From: Bradyrhizobium sp.
Lineage (GTDB): Bacteria; Pseudomonadota; Alphaproteobacteria; Rhizobiales; Xanthobacteraceae
NCBI GenBank assembly: GCA_028290305.1
Contig: JAQGKC010000303.1
Span: 1 to 64,000 of the forward strand
Length of the DNA: 64,000 bases
Direction: 5' to 3'
Part shown: positions 47,533 through 55,662 of the stretch, in pieces
Layout: every line of letters begins with the position of its first letter
How positions within the stretch are numbered: the stretch's first letter is position 1
The notes under the pieces: model-generated
What the model was told of the DNA's origin: nothing
Databases searched by the model: none
What the model saw: the letters and a program-made list of their open reading frames with translations, nothing else
Program-made: the position numbers and the translations under genes

Positions 47533-48318
47533 TCAACTGCCGCTGAACGAATTGTATCCCTGGTCTTCCCAGTAGCCGCCCTTGTAGTCGTTGGTGACTT
47601 CCATCGACACCACGTATTTCGGATTCTTGAAGCCGAGCTTGGTCGGCACCCGGATCTTCATCGGGAAGCCATAAGCGCGCGGCAGGATTTCATCGCCGAA
47701 TTTGAAGGTCATCTGGGTTTGCGCATGCAGCGCGGTCCGCATATCGAGCGGACTGTTGTAGCCTTCGCTATCGGCGCACTGGAACCAGCAATATTTGGCG
47801 CGAGTATCGGCGCCGACCAGTTTAAGGAAATCGCGCAGCGGCGTGCCGGTCCAGCTCCCGATCGCACTCCAGCCCTCGACGCAGATATGGCGCGTGACCT
47901 GCTTGACCTGCGGCAGCTTGTAGAGTTCCTCCAGGGTCCACGATTTCTTGTTGTCGACGAGACCGCGGACCTCAAATTTCCATGTCTTGCCGTCGACCTC
48001 GGGCGCGTCGTCGACTTCGTAATAGGCGTTGAACGGGAACGGCTTCGTGATCGCACTTTCCGGGAAGCTCGGCGCCAGTGCATCCGGGTTGAAGATCGCG
48101 GCCTGAACGGCATCGTTGAATTTCGAAATCCTGGTCAGCAGCGTCTCGGCCGAATAGCTGTCGGACACATCGCACCCGGTCAGGACCGTCAGCGCGCCGA
48201 GGCTCGCGCCGCCGGCGATGAAGCGCCGGCGCGTCAGATCCGGCATTGCCTTCGCCGCGTCTTTGATCAGCAGCCGTTTGTCGACGCCGGGAATCAGAAG
48301 CGAGCGCATGCGGCCCAT
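47533..48318 (-). CDS. YedY/MsrP-like molybdopterin-dependent oxidoreductase
   Basis: 261 residues with a Tat signal (TRRRFIAGGASLGALTVL) that ends in a lipobox-like LTGC, then a sulfite-oxidase-fold domain with the Mo-coordinating Cys in HICVEGWSAIGSWTG. Resembles MsrP (periplasmic methionine sulfoxide reductase) but is shorter, so the substrate is not assigned. The neighbouring cytochrome b is the likely electron donor. Start MGRMRSLLIPG; a later start is possible. Confidence 0.85.
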   Translation of the reverse strand: MGRMRSLLIPGVDKRLLIKDAAKAMPDLTRRRFIAGGASLGALTVLTGCDVSDSYSAETLLTRISKFNDAVQAAIFNPDALAPSFPESAITKPFPFNAYYEVDDAPEVDGKTWKFEVRGLVDNKKSWTLEELYKLPQVKQVTRHICVEGWSAIGSWTGTPLRDFLKLVGADTRAKYCWFQCADSEGYNSPLDMRTALHAQTQMTFKFGDEILPRAYGFPMKIRVPTKLGFKNPKYVVSMEVTNDYKGGYWEDQGYNSFSGS

Positions 48319-48348
48319 GATGTGTTCTCCTCGAATGCTTCTCTTTGT

Positions 48349-48401
48349 TAGAGCACGATCTTTTCGGAAAACCCGTTCCTACTTTTCCGGATCGTGCTCT
48401 A
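48349..48401. repeat. palindromic repeat (GAGCACGATC family)
   Basis: TAGAGCACGATC / GATCGTGCTCTA perfect 12-bp arms around TTTTCGGAAAACCCGTTCC, a copy of the 40868-40916 repeat type. The right arm includes the TAG stop codon (minus strand) of the cytochrome b gene. Confidence 0.8.
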
Positions 48402-49031
48402 GCGGCCGATGATCATGGCGCGCAGGCTCTTCGGCACCAACAGCGCCAGCGCGACATGAACCACCAGGAACGCGCAGATTGCCGCCATGCAAAAGAAGTG
48501 GACGTAACGCGCGACATCATAACCGCCGAACAAGGCCGTCAGATATTGCAACTGCACCGGTTTCCAGATCGACAGCCCCGACAGCACGATGACGATGCCG
48601 ACCACGATGATGCCGGCATAGAGCAGCTTCTGCACATAATTGTATTTGGTCAGGTCGTCATGCGACAGCCTGCCGGTCAGCGCCGCCCGTGTATCGGCAA
48701 TCACGCCCGACGGGCTAATCGGCAGCAGCTTTTTACGGAAGCGCCCAGTCACAAAACCGAGCGTGAGATAGACGAGGCCATTGACCATCAACAGCCACAT
48801 CGCCGCGAAATGCCAGAGCAGCGCGCCGCCGAGCCAGCCGCCGAGCGTAATCGAATGCGAGAAGCTGAAGTTGAACAGCGGCGAGGCGTTGTAGATCTGC
48901 CATCCCGACATGATCATCAGGATCACCGCCACGGCATTGATCCAGTGCACGGTGCGGACCCACGCCGGCTGAATGACCTTCACCGAGGGTGCGGGTGCTG
49001 TGTGCTGGTCGCTGACTGCAAGACTGGACAT
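48399..49031 (-). CDS. cytochrome b561-type membrane protein, partner of the molybdoenzyme
   Basis: 210 residues, four TMs. Heme-ligand-type histidines in VRTVHWINAVAVILM, LLWHFAAMWLL and YVHFFCMAAICAFLVVHVAL fit the Ni/Fe-hydrogenase / cytochrome b561 family. It lies upstream of the YedY-like gene on the same strand, so it probably passes electrons to it (MsrQ-like role, though not clearly MsrQ by sequence). Stop codon supplied by the adjoining repeat. Confidence 0.87.
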   Translation of the reverse strand: MSSLAVSDQHTAPAPSVKVIQPAWVRTVHWINAVAVILMIMSGWQIYNASPLFNFSFSHSITLGGWLGGALLWHFAAMWLLMVNGLVYLTLGFVTGRFRKKLLPISPSGVIADTRAALTGRLSHDDLTKYNYVQKLLYAGIIVVGIVIVLSGLSIWKPVQLQYLTALFGGYDVARYVHFFCMAAICAFLVVHVALALLVPKSLRAMIIGR

Positions 49032-49137
49032 GATGGTTCCGTCGCTGAACGCCGATACCCCCTTATACGCCGGGAACCGGCGCTTCGTTACTGTCATGCA
49101 GGCTATCAAGTTGATGCCCACCGGCTATGGCGGTCAC

Positions 49138-49167
49138 AAAAAAGCGAGCCGGGTTGCCCCGGCTCGC
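49138..49167 (-). terminator. Rho-independent terminator of the fasciclin gene
   Basis: Perfect 10-bp stem GCGAGCCGGG-TTGC-CCCGGCTCGC; on the minus strand it is followed by a T run (plus-strand A at 49138-49143). It lies 43 bp after the fasciclin stop. Confidence 0.85.
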
Positions 49168-49209
49168 GTCTTGCGCACCCCGTGGGGGGCTAATCAGGCG
49201 CGCATGGTG

Positions 49210-49788
49210 TTACGACGGCATCAGGACGGTATCGACCACGTGGATCACACCGTTCGACTGATTGACGTTCGGGATCGTGACGGTCGAGGAACCGCCCTTG
49301 GCATCGATGATCGTCACCGTGTTGCCCGACCGCTTGATGGTCAGTTCTTCGCCCTGAACGGTCTTGAGCTTCTTGCCGTCGGCGAGGTCGGAGGCTTCCA
49401 GCTTACCCGGCACCACATGGTAGGTCAGGATCTTGGTGAGAGTCGCCTTGTTCTCGGGCTTCACCAGGGTGTCGACGGTGCCGGCTGGCAGCTTGCCGAA
49501 CGCGGCGTTGGTCGGCGCGAACACCGTGAACGGGCCCTTGCCTTCCAGCGTATCGACCAGGCCGGCGGCCTTCACAGCAGCGACCAGCGTGGTGTGATCC
49601 TTGGAGTTGACGGCATTCTGGACGATGTTCCTGGACGGGAACATTGCGGCGCCGCCGACCATCACGGTCTTTTCGCCGGACATCTCGCCTTTCATTTTGT
49701 CTTGCGCGCTGACGGGCGCGACGATGGTAGCGGTCAGAGCCAGCGCGCCAAGGGCGGCTGCCGACAAAAGTGCAATACGCTTGGACAT
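49210..49788 (-). CDS. secreted fasciclin (FAS1) domain protein
   Basis: 192 residues. Signal peptide (LSAAALGALALTATIVAPVSAQ), then one FAS1 domain (about 55-190) with the H1 motif TVFAPTNAAFGKLP, the YHVVPGK box and the ending NGVIHVVDTVLMPS. FAS1 proteins mediate adhesion or cell-surface interactions. Own terminator; about 100 bp from the cytochrome b gene. Confidence 0.94.
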   Translation of the reverse strand: MSKRIALLSAAALGALALTATIVAPVSAQDKMKGEMSGEKTVMVGGAAMFPSRNIVQNAVNSKDHTTLVAAVKAAGLVDTLEGKGPFTVFAPTNAAFGKLPAGTVDTLVKPENKATLTKILTYHVVPGKLEASDLADGKKLKTVQGEELTIKRSGNTVTIIDAKGGSSTVTIPNVNQSNGVIHVVDTVLMPS

Positions 49789-50022
49789 GAAACGTCTCCC
49801 GATGGATTGAGGTGACCGGCGGACCTTCGCCGGCGATGAAGCGGCAAAAACACTGACCGATTGACAGTCAGACTGCGTCGCCGTTGGCCGAGTTACGGGA
49901 GGCTGTGGAGGCGGTTTCAGGAAATAAATTTTCGCGGGCGTGAAACTATTTTCGGCGCGGGCCGTGTGCGGGCGAAACGTCAGCGCCGTCCCCGCATGCG
50001 GGGACGACGCGTGAGAAAGTTG

Positions 50023-50787
50023 TCACTGCTCCCGATTGGCCGGCGTCTGCACAAAACCCCGGTTCCATGTCGGGCTGATCAGGATCTCGTTCATGCAGAC
50101 CCGCGGCGGCATGCTCGCGACGAAGGCGATGGTGCGGCCGAGATCTTCGGGTTGCAGCATTCGGGCTTGTTCTTTTTCGCTCGGGACCACTGGCCGTAAT
50201 TTCAGGATCGGCGTTGCGACCTCGCCGGGCGACAGGCAGCACGCCCGCAAGCCGTTGACGCACTCATCCATGTTGAACGAATGGGTCAGCGCCAGCACAG
50301 CGTGCTTGGTGGTGGTGTAGGCCGGGCCCGGCATTTTCGACACATGGCGGCCGGCCCAGGATGCGACGTTGATGATGCAGCCGTCCTGTTGCTTGCGCAT
50401 CGCAGGCAGCACCGCGCGCATGCAATACAGCACACCGTTGAGATTGATCTCGACCAGTTTATCCCAGCCTTCCAGCTCCATGTCCGCCCAGCTCCGTTTC
50501 GGAACATTGATGCCGGCACTGTTGACCAGGAGATCGATGCGGCCATGCCTGGCGAGGATTTGATCCGCGACTTTGGTCACATCATCGGACTTGCTGACAT
50601 CGAGCGCGATCGCCTCGGCCTTGCCGCCGCTCTTGATAATCTTCGCCACCACAGCGTCCAGCGCATCCTTCCGACGCCCCGAAACCACCACCGTCCAGCC
50701 ATCCGCCGCCAACGATTCCGCACCGGCCTCGCCTATGCCGCTGCCACCGCCCGTCACCCAGGCCACGCGTTTCCCGCTATTTGTCAT
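50023..50787 (-). CDS. SDR family oxidoreductase
   Basis: 254-residue classical short-chain dehydrogenase. Cofactor motif TGGGSGIG (near residue 12), VNSAGIN, catalytic Ser in INVASWAG and YTTTK (Tyr-xxx-Lys). C-terminal MPPRVCMNEILISPTWNRG. Substrate unknown; divergent from the malonyl-CoA synthetase gene 95 bp away. Confidence 0.93.
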   Translation of the reverse strand: MTNSGKRVAWVTGGGSGIGEAGAESLAADGWTVVVSGRRKDALDAVVAKIIKSGGKAEAIALDVSKSDDVTKVADQILARHGRIDLLVNSAGINVPKRSWADMELEGWDKLVEINLNGVLYCMRAVLPAMRKQQDGCIINVASWAGRHVSKMPGPAYTTTKHAVLALTHSFNMDECVNGLRACCLSPGEVATPILKLRPVVPSEKEQARMLQPEDLGRTIAFVASMPPRVCMNEILISPTWNRGFVQTPANREQ

Positions 50788-50882
50788 GCAAACTGTCTCC
50801 GTTGCTTTGTGAAGGGCGTTTTTGCTATTGAACCCCTTGAGATTATGCGGCTAATCGGATGCAGCCGCGCCCGCAATGATGC

Positions 50883-52427
50883 ATGAACGCGCCCCAGAAA
50901 ACCATCATGAACGCCAACCTGTTTTCCCGCCTGTTCGATAGCCTTGACGATCCAGCCCGCCTCGCAATCGAAACCATCGATGGGCAGCACATCAGCTATG
51001 GCGATTTGATTGCCCGCGCCGGGCAGATGGCGAATGTGCTGGTGTCCAGCGGCGTCAAACCGGGCGATCGTGTCGCCGCACAAACCGAAAAATCGGTGCC
51101 GGGGCTCGTACTGTATCTCGCCGCGGCGCGCGCTGGCGCAGTGTATCTACCGCTCAACACCGCCTACACGCTGAACGAGCTTGAGTATTTCATCACCGAC
51201 GCCGAGCCGTCGATGGTGGTGTGCGATCCATCGAAGGCGGAAGGCATCGGCGCGATTGCGGCAAAGGTCGGCGCCAAAATCATGACACTCGGCGCCGACG
51301 GCAAGGGAACGCTGACCGATGCCGCCGCCAAGGCCAAGCCCGAATTCGCAACCGTCGCACGCGCCGACGACGACCTCGCTGCGATTCTCTACACGTCCGG
51401 CACCACTGGCCGTTCCAAGGGCGCGATGCTGACGCACGATAATCTGGCGTCGAACTCGCTGAGCCTGGTCGGCTATTGGCGCTTTACCGACAAAGACGTG
51501 CTGATCCACGCGCTGCCGATCTATCATACCCACGGATTGTTCGTGGCCAGCAACGTCACGCTGTTCGCGCGCGCGTCGATGATCTTCCTGCCGAAATTCG
51601 ATCCCGACCTGATCATCAAGCTGATGGCGCGCGCCACCGTGCTGATGGGCGTGCCGACCTTCTACACAAGGTTGCTGCAAAGCCCGGCGCTGACGCGCGA
51701 ATCCACCAAACACATGCGCTTGTTTATTTCCGGCTCCGCGCCGCTGCTCGCCGACACCCATCGCGAATGGGCCGCGCGCACCGGTCATGCCGTGCTTGAA
51801 CGCTACGGCATGACCGAGACCAACATGAACACGTCAAATCCCTATGACGGCGACCGAGTGCCCGGCGCCGTCGGCCATGCGCTGCCCGGCGTCACGGTAC
51901 GTGTTGCCGATCCCGAAACCGGAAAAGAACTGGCGCGCGAAACCATCGGGATGATCGAGGTCAAGGGCCCGAACGTCTTCAAGGGCTACTGGCGGATGCC
52001 GGAAAAGACCAAGTCCGAGTTCCGCGACGACGGCTTCTTCATCACCGGCGATCTCGGCAAGATCGACACCAACGGCTACGTGCATATTCTCGGCCGCGGC
52101 AAGGACCTCGTGATATCCGGCGGATTCAATGTCTATCCGAAAGAAATCGAAAGCGAGATCGACGCCATGCCGGGCGTGATCGAGTCCGCCGTGATCGGCG
52201 TGCCGCATGCGGATTTCGGCGAAGGCGTCACTGCGGTCGTGGTTTGCGACAAGGGCGCCGGCATCGACGAAACCTCGGTGCTGAAAGCCCTCGACGGACG
52301 GCTTGCCAAATTCAAGATGCCGAAACGGGTATTCGTCGTCGACGAATTGCCGCGCAATGCGATGGGCAAGGTGCAGAAGAATATTTTGCGCGACACTTAT
52401 TCAGCCATCTACGCGAAGGCGAAGTGA
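50883..52427 (+). CDS. matB: malonyl-CoA synthetase
   Basis: 514-residue adenylate-forming ligase making malonyl-CoA from malonate, ATP and CoA. P-loop motif LYTSGTTGRSKGAMLTHDNL, ERYGMTETNMNTSNPYDGDR (a MatB-type active-site loop), GDLGKIDTNGYVHILGRGKDL and the C-terminal lysine motif RNAMGKVQKNIL. Two possible starts, M1 or M9. matA and matC are not adjacent. Confidence 0.92.
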   Translation: MNAPQKTIMNANLFSRLFDSLDDPARLAIETIDGQHISYGDLIARAGQMANVLVSSGVKPGDRVAAQTEKSVPGLVLYLAAARAGAVYLPLNTAYTLNELEYFITDAEPSMVVCDPSKAEGIGAIAAKVGAKIMTLGADGKGTLTDAAAKAKPEFATVARADDDLAAILYTSGTTGRSKGAMLTHDNLASNSLSLVGYWRFTDKDVLIHALPIYHTHGLFVASNVTLFARASMIFLPKFDPDLIIKLMARATVLMGVPTFYTRLLQSPALTRESTKHMRLFISGSAPLLADTHREWAARTGHAVLERYGMTETNMNTSNPYDGDRVPGAVGHALPGVTVRVADPETGKELARETIGMIEVKGPNVFKGYWRMPEKTKSEFRDDGFFITGDLGKIDTNGYVHILGRGKDLVISGGFNVYPKEIESEIDAMPGVIESAVIGVPHADFGEGVTAVVVCDKGAGIDETSVLKALDGRLAKFKMPKRVFVVDELPRNAMGKVQKNILRDTYSAIYAKAK

Positions 52428-52505
52428 CGGATGCCGCCATTTGTGCGCTTCCCGACTCAGCGAGCCGAGGCGCCCATTCCCCGCCATTTAATCTTTCATT
52501 ATTGC

Positions 52506-52539
52506 GCGAGTTAATTTTAGATTATTTAGCGAGTTAATT
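52506..52539. repeat. direct repeat in AT-rich DNA upstream of the PilZ gene
   Basis: GCGAGTTAATT at 52506-52516 and again at 52529-52539, start-to-start 23 bp (about two helical turns), within an AT-rich 70-bp stretch, 80-113 bp upstream of the first PilZ gene. Possible paired activator or repressor sites. Confidence 0.45.
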
Positions 52540-52618
52540 GTTCGTTATTAAAACCATGGAATTATACGGGTTGGGTATCCGAGCCAGGCTGGGATATCCG
52601 AATCTTGGATAGGTCCAG

Positions 52619-52867
52619 ATGATTCATCCTCGCCGATTTACGCGGGTTCGACCGACCGGCCAAATGTCCAAGGTCGGGAAAATCATCGTTGCCCCACAAG
52701 TGCCGGCCATCGACTGCACGATCGTCGACTATGCTCCGGGCGGTGCTTGCTTGGAAATTTGGGGCACGGTCGTTCTGCCAAGCAGATTCGAATTGCTTTG
52801 GGCCGGGACAAAGAAAAAGTGTCGTGTGGTCTGGAAATCCGGAAGACGGGCGGGCGTCGCATTCTAA
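52619..52867 (+). CDS. PilZ domain protein (short)
   Basis: 82 residues, a single PilZ-like barrel. The first c-di-GMP motif RxxxR is present (Arg5, Arg9 in RRFTR); the second reads D37-Y-A-P-G-G, i.e. DxAxxG instead of the usual D/NxSxxG. Ligand binding may be weakened. It heads the PilZ / DUF2336 / PilZ / HD-GYP group and is separated from the next gene by 160 bp. Confidence 0.78.
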   Translation: MIHPRRFTRVRPTGQMSKVGKIIVAPQVPAIDCTIVDYAPGGACLEIWGTVVLPSRFELLWAGTKKKCRVVWKSGRRAGVAF

Positions 52868-53027
52868 CGGCCGAACGCCGTTAGGTTAAACAGTTCCAAT
52901 TCGCTGATGCGTTGAAGTTCTTTGGTTGCAGATAAATTTTTGCCGGCCCGTTTTCAAGGTGACGAGCCGGTTTGGCTCAGAAGGGATTTGGCACGACGCC
53001 AGATTGTTTTCAACTCGGATAATAATT

Positions 53028-54125
53028 ATGCCCAGTTCCGAATCCTCTCTGTTTGACGACCTGGACGAGGTCTTGCGCAATGGTTCGCCAGACAAACGCG
53101 TCGATATGCTACGGCGCGTCACCGATCTTTTCTTAAGCGATGCCGATCGTTTGAACGACCAGCAAATCGGCGTGTTCGACGAGGTCCTCGGGCATCTCAT
53201 CAACAAGATCGAAACCAAAACACTCGCCGAGATCAGTGCTCGTTTGGCGCCAGTCGAGAACGCACCGTTGGACGTCACGCTGCGGCTGGCTCAACACGAG
53301 GCCATCGCTGTCGCAGGACCGGTCTTGACCGGTTCAACCCGGCTAACCACGCACGATCTTGTCGAGATTGCCCGAACCAGAGATCAGGATCACCTGTTGG
53401 CCATTTCCGGGCGCGCGAGCATCGAAACCGACGTGACCGATGTTCTGCTGGATCGCGGCGGTAGTGCGGTTGTGCATAAGGTCGCGGCTAATTCGGGAGC
53501 AAAGTTCTCTGAAACCGGCTTTGCGGCTCTTCTCAAGGCATCCGAAACCGACGAGAAACTGGCAGAGCGAACCGGCCTCCGGCTCGACATTCCCGTGCGG
53601 TTGCTGCGCGAACTCTTGATGCGAGCGACGGAAGCCGTTCGGTCGAAGCTCCTGTCTCGGGCGCCTCCAGAACTGCAGGATGAAGTTCGTCTTGCGTTGC
53701 GGAGAGCATCTGACGCAGTCGATCGCGAATCCAGCGCACCCCGGAATTTCCAAGCGGCGAAGGCTTTCGTCGAGTTGCTGAAGCAGAATAACGAACTTGA
53801 TGAATCCACCCTTCTCAGATTCGCTCAGGCCGGGAAGTACGAAGAAACGGCCGTGGCCATCTCACTGCTCTGCTCGGCATCCCTCGAAATCATCAAGCCG
53901 CTGATGCAAAGTCCCCGCGACGACGGGCTCCTCATTCCATGCAAGGTGGCCGAACTCAATTGGAGCACGGTCAGCGCAGTCATGGACGCCAAACTGCCGT
54001 CAAACGCCCAGCCGAAACAAGATCGCGAACGACTCAAGAATGATTTCGCTAAACTTACCAAGCCAAACGCCGAGCGACTGCTCCGATTTTGGCAGGTTCG
54101 CCATGTAAGCGTGAAGACCGCGTAA
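53028..54125 (+). CDS. DUF2336 domain-containing protein
   Basis: 365 residues, mostly helical, without TM or signal. The pattern (SSLFDDLDEVLRNGSPDKRV start; repeated helical pairs; LLIPCKVAELNWSTVSAVM near the end) fits the alphaproteobacterial DUF2336 family of unknown function. Start MPSSESSLFDD chosen over an upstream frame without ribosome-binding site. Lies 20 bp before a PilZ gene, so it is in one operon with PilZ and HD-GYP proteins; a role as a scaffold or effector in c-di-GMP signalling is inference. Confidence 0.82.
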   Translation: MPSSESSLFDDLDEVLRNGSPDKRVDMLRRVTDLFLSDADRLNDQQIGVFDEVLGHLINKIETKTLAEISARLAPVENAPLDVTLRLAQHEAIAVAGPVLTGSTRLTTHDLVEIARTRDQDHLLAISGRASIETDVTDVLLDRGGSAVVHKVAANSGAKFSETGFAALLKASETDEKLAERTGLRLDIPVRLLRELLMRATEAVRSKLLSRAPPELQDEVRLALRRASDAVDRESSAPRNFQAAKAFVELLKQNNELDESTLLRFAQAGKYEETAVAISLLCSASLEIIKPLMQSPRDDGLLIPCKVAELNWSTVSAVMDAKLPSNAQPKQDRERLKNDFAKLTKPNAERLLRFWQVRHVSVKTA

Positions 54126-54145
54126 CATCACGGGGGATCAGGTCA

Positions 54146-54466
54146 ATGGCATTTGGAGACCGTAAAAGCGAGCGCGTCGATTTCGAAAAAGGCATCCATG
54201 TCTACATGATGGGGATTGATGGAACCTGGCGCCGGGATTGCCTGATGATCGACGTGTCGCAGACAGGCGCCCGCTTGAGCGTCGTCGGATCTCTCGAAGG
54301 GTTGGACCTCCGAGAATTCTTCCTGCTTCTCTCATCGACGGGGCTCGCATATCGCCGTTGTCGCATGGTGCGACTTGCCGGAGATCAAATCGGTGTCGCC
54401 TTCTTGAAACAACCGGCAACAAAGAAGAAAGCCGTCCGCGCGGCGCGCGAGGCAATGTCGGAATGA
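54146..54466 (+). CDS. PilZ domain protein (canonical)
   Basis: 106 residues. Both c-di-GMP-binding motifs are canonical: RxxxR at residues 6-10 (RKSER) and DxSxxG at 36-41 (DVSQTG). Followed by a Lys/Arg-rich C-terminus (KKKAVRAAREAMSE). Stop overlaps the HD-GYP start by ATGA, so receptor and predicted phosphodiesterase are translationally coupled. Confidence 0.88.
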   Translation: MAFGDRKSERVDFEKGIHVYMMGIDGTWRRDCLMIDVSQTGARLSVVGSLEGLDLREFFLLLSSTGLAYRRCRMVRLAGDQIGVAFLKQPATKKKAVRAAREAMSE

Positions 54467-55629
54467 CGATCGATTGGAATAGCGATAATTGTGAAAATGC
54501 GAGTGCGAAGCGGTCTACGCGCAAACCGAAGCCATTTGATCCCATAAAAGAATCTTGCCCAAATAGGCATTATCTTCCCATGTTTGTGCATATTGTCGCA
54601 GACAACGAGAACAAAATTCCAGAGCTTCGCTCGCTACTGGGATCGCGGCATCATGTTACTTCTGCGTTGCTCAACGATGAGAATAACGCGTCGAACGAGT
54701 GCGACGCCGCGATGATTGCCGCGGACCTCCGGATCTCGGAGAACATCGCTGCTCTCAAAGAGGTATTTGCGAAATTCAAAGGCGCCCGGCCAAGGGTTTT
54801 CGTCATTGACCAGAAGGCACGGCTGTTTGCAGCGCAGGCCTATGCACTTGGTGCAACACACGTGTTCTTCAATCCCGTGAATCAATTGTCCCTGCTGGCG
54901 GCATTGGCCGGCCCCGGCAACTCAAACAAACTCACCGGCGATGCTGGCCAAGGCGCGCGCGGAGCCGCCTCCGGCGGTGCTGCTTCCCTTGCGGCGATGT
55001 TCTCCGCCGTCGTATGCGGCCAACAGGTCGACGTAGCGGACGCGAAGCATGCCGCAGGTAGAATTGCCGGCGCAGTCGCCGAGGATGGGTTGTCGCACTG
55101 GCTGGATACCGTGCGCCGCCATCACGAAGGCACCTATCAGCATTGTCTTTTGGTGACGGGAACGGCTGCCGCTTTTGGATTGGACTTGGGGCTGGCCAAG
55201 ACGGACACCGAACGGCTGTATACGGCCGCGATGTTTCACGACATTGGCAAAGCCAAAATTCCACTCCCCATTCTCGACAAGCCCGGGCGTCTTGACGAGG
55301 AGGAGCGGGCCCTCATCGAAACGCATCCGGCGGCTGGCTACGATGTACTGAAGGGGACTGGCGGCATTACCTCAGAAATCCTGGACGCCGTCAGGCACCA
55401 TCACGAATTTCTCGACGGAAGCGGATATCCTGATGCCCTTTGCGCTGCCAATATATCTGACATTGTCCGGATCCTGACCATTTCGGATATCTTTGCGGCG
55501 TTGATCGAGGACCGCCGATACAAGCCCAGCATGCCTCGTGCGCAAGCCTATGAGATCCTGCGTGGCATGCGAGGAAAGCTCGAAGGTCCACTGATCGCTG
55601 CGTTCAAGAACGTGGCCTTGAATCGCTGA
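54463..55629 (+). CDS. HD-GYP phosphodiesterase with degenerate receiver-like domain
   Basis: 388 residues. The N-terminal part (about 40-150) looks like a response-regulator receiver (FVHIVADNE, AADLR with Asp88, ATHVFFNPVNQ), but the usual Lys of the KP motif is Asn137, so it is probably a pseudo-receiver. The HD-GYP domain (about 205-388) is complete: His221/227 region, HDIGK (His259-Asp260), THP His288, RHHHE (312-315) and DGSGYP (318-323). It should hydrolyse c-di-GMP. Overlaps the PilZ gene by 4 bp. A start at Met40 is possible. Confidence 0.88.
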   Translation: MTIDWNSDNCENASAKRSTRKPKPFDPIKESCPNRHYLPMFVHIVADNENKIPELRSLLGSRHHVTSALLNDENNASNECDAAMIAADLRISENIAALKEVFAKFKGARPRVFVIDQKARLFAAQAYALGATHVFFNPVNQLSLLAALAGPGNSNKLTGDAGQGARGAASGGAASLAAMFSAVVCGQQVDVADAKHAAGRIAGAVAEDGLSHWLDTVRRHHEGTYQHCLLVTGTAAAFGLDLGLAKTDTERLYTAAMFHDIGKAKIPLPILDKPGRLDEEERALIETHPAAGYDVLKGTGGITSEILDAVRHHHEFLDGSGYPDALCAANISDIVRILTISDIFAALIEDRRYKPSMPRAQAYEILRGMRGKLEGPLIAAFKNVALNR

Positions 55630-55662
55630 GGGCGAAGTGAGGCAGTGCGCGGCGCGATTGCT

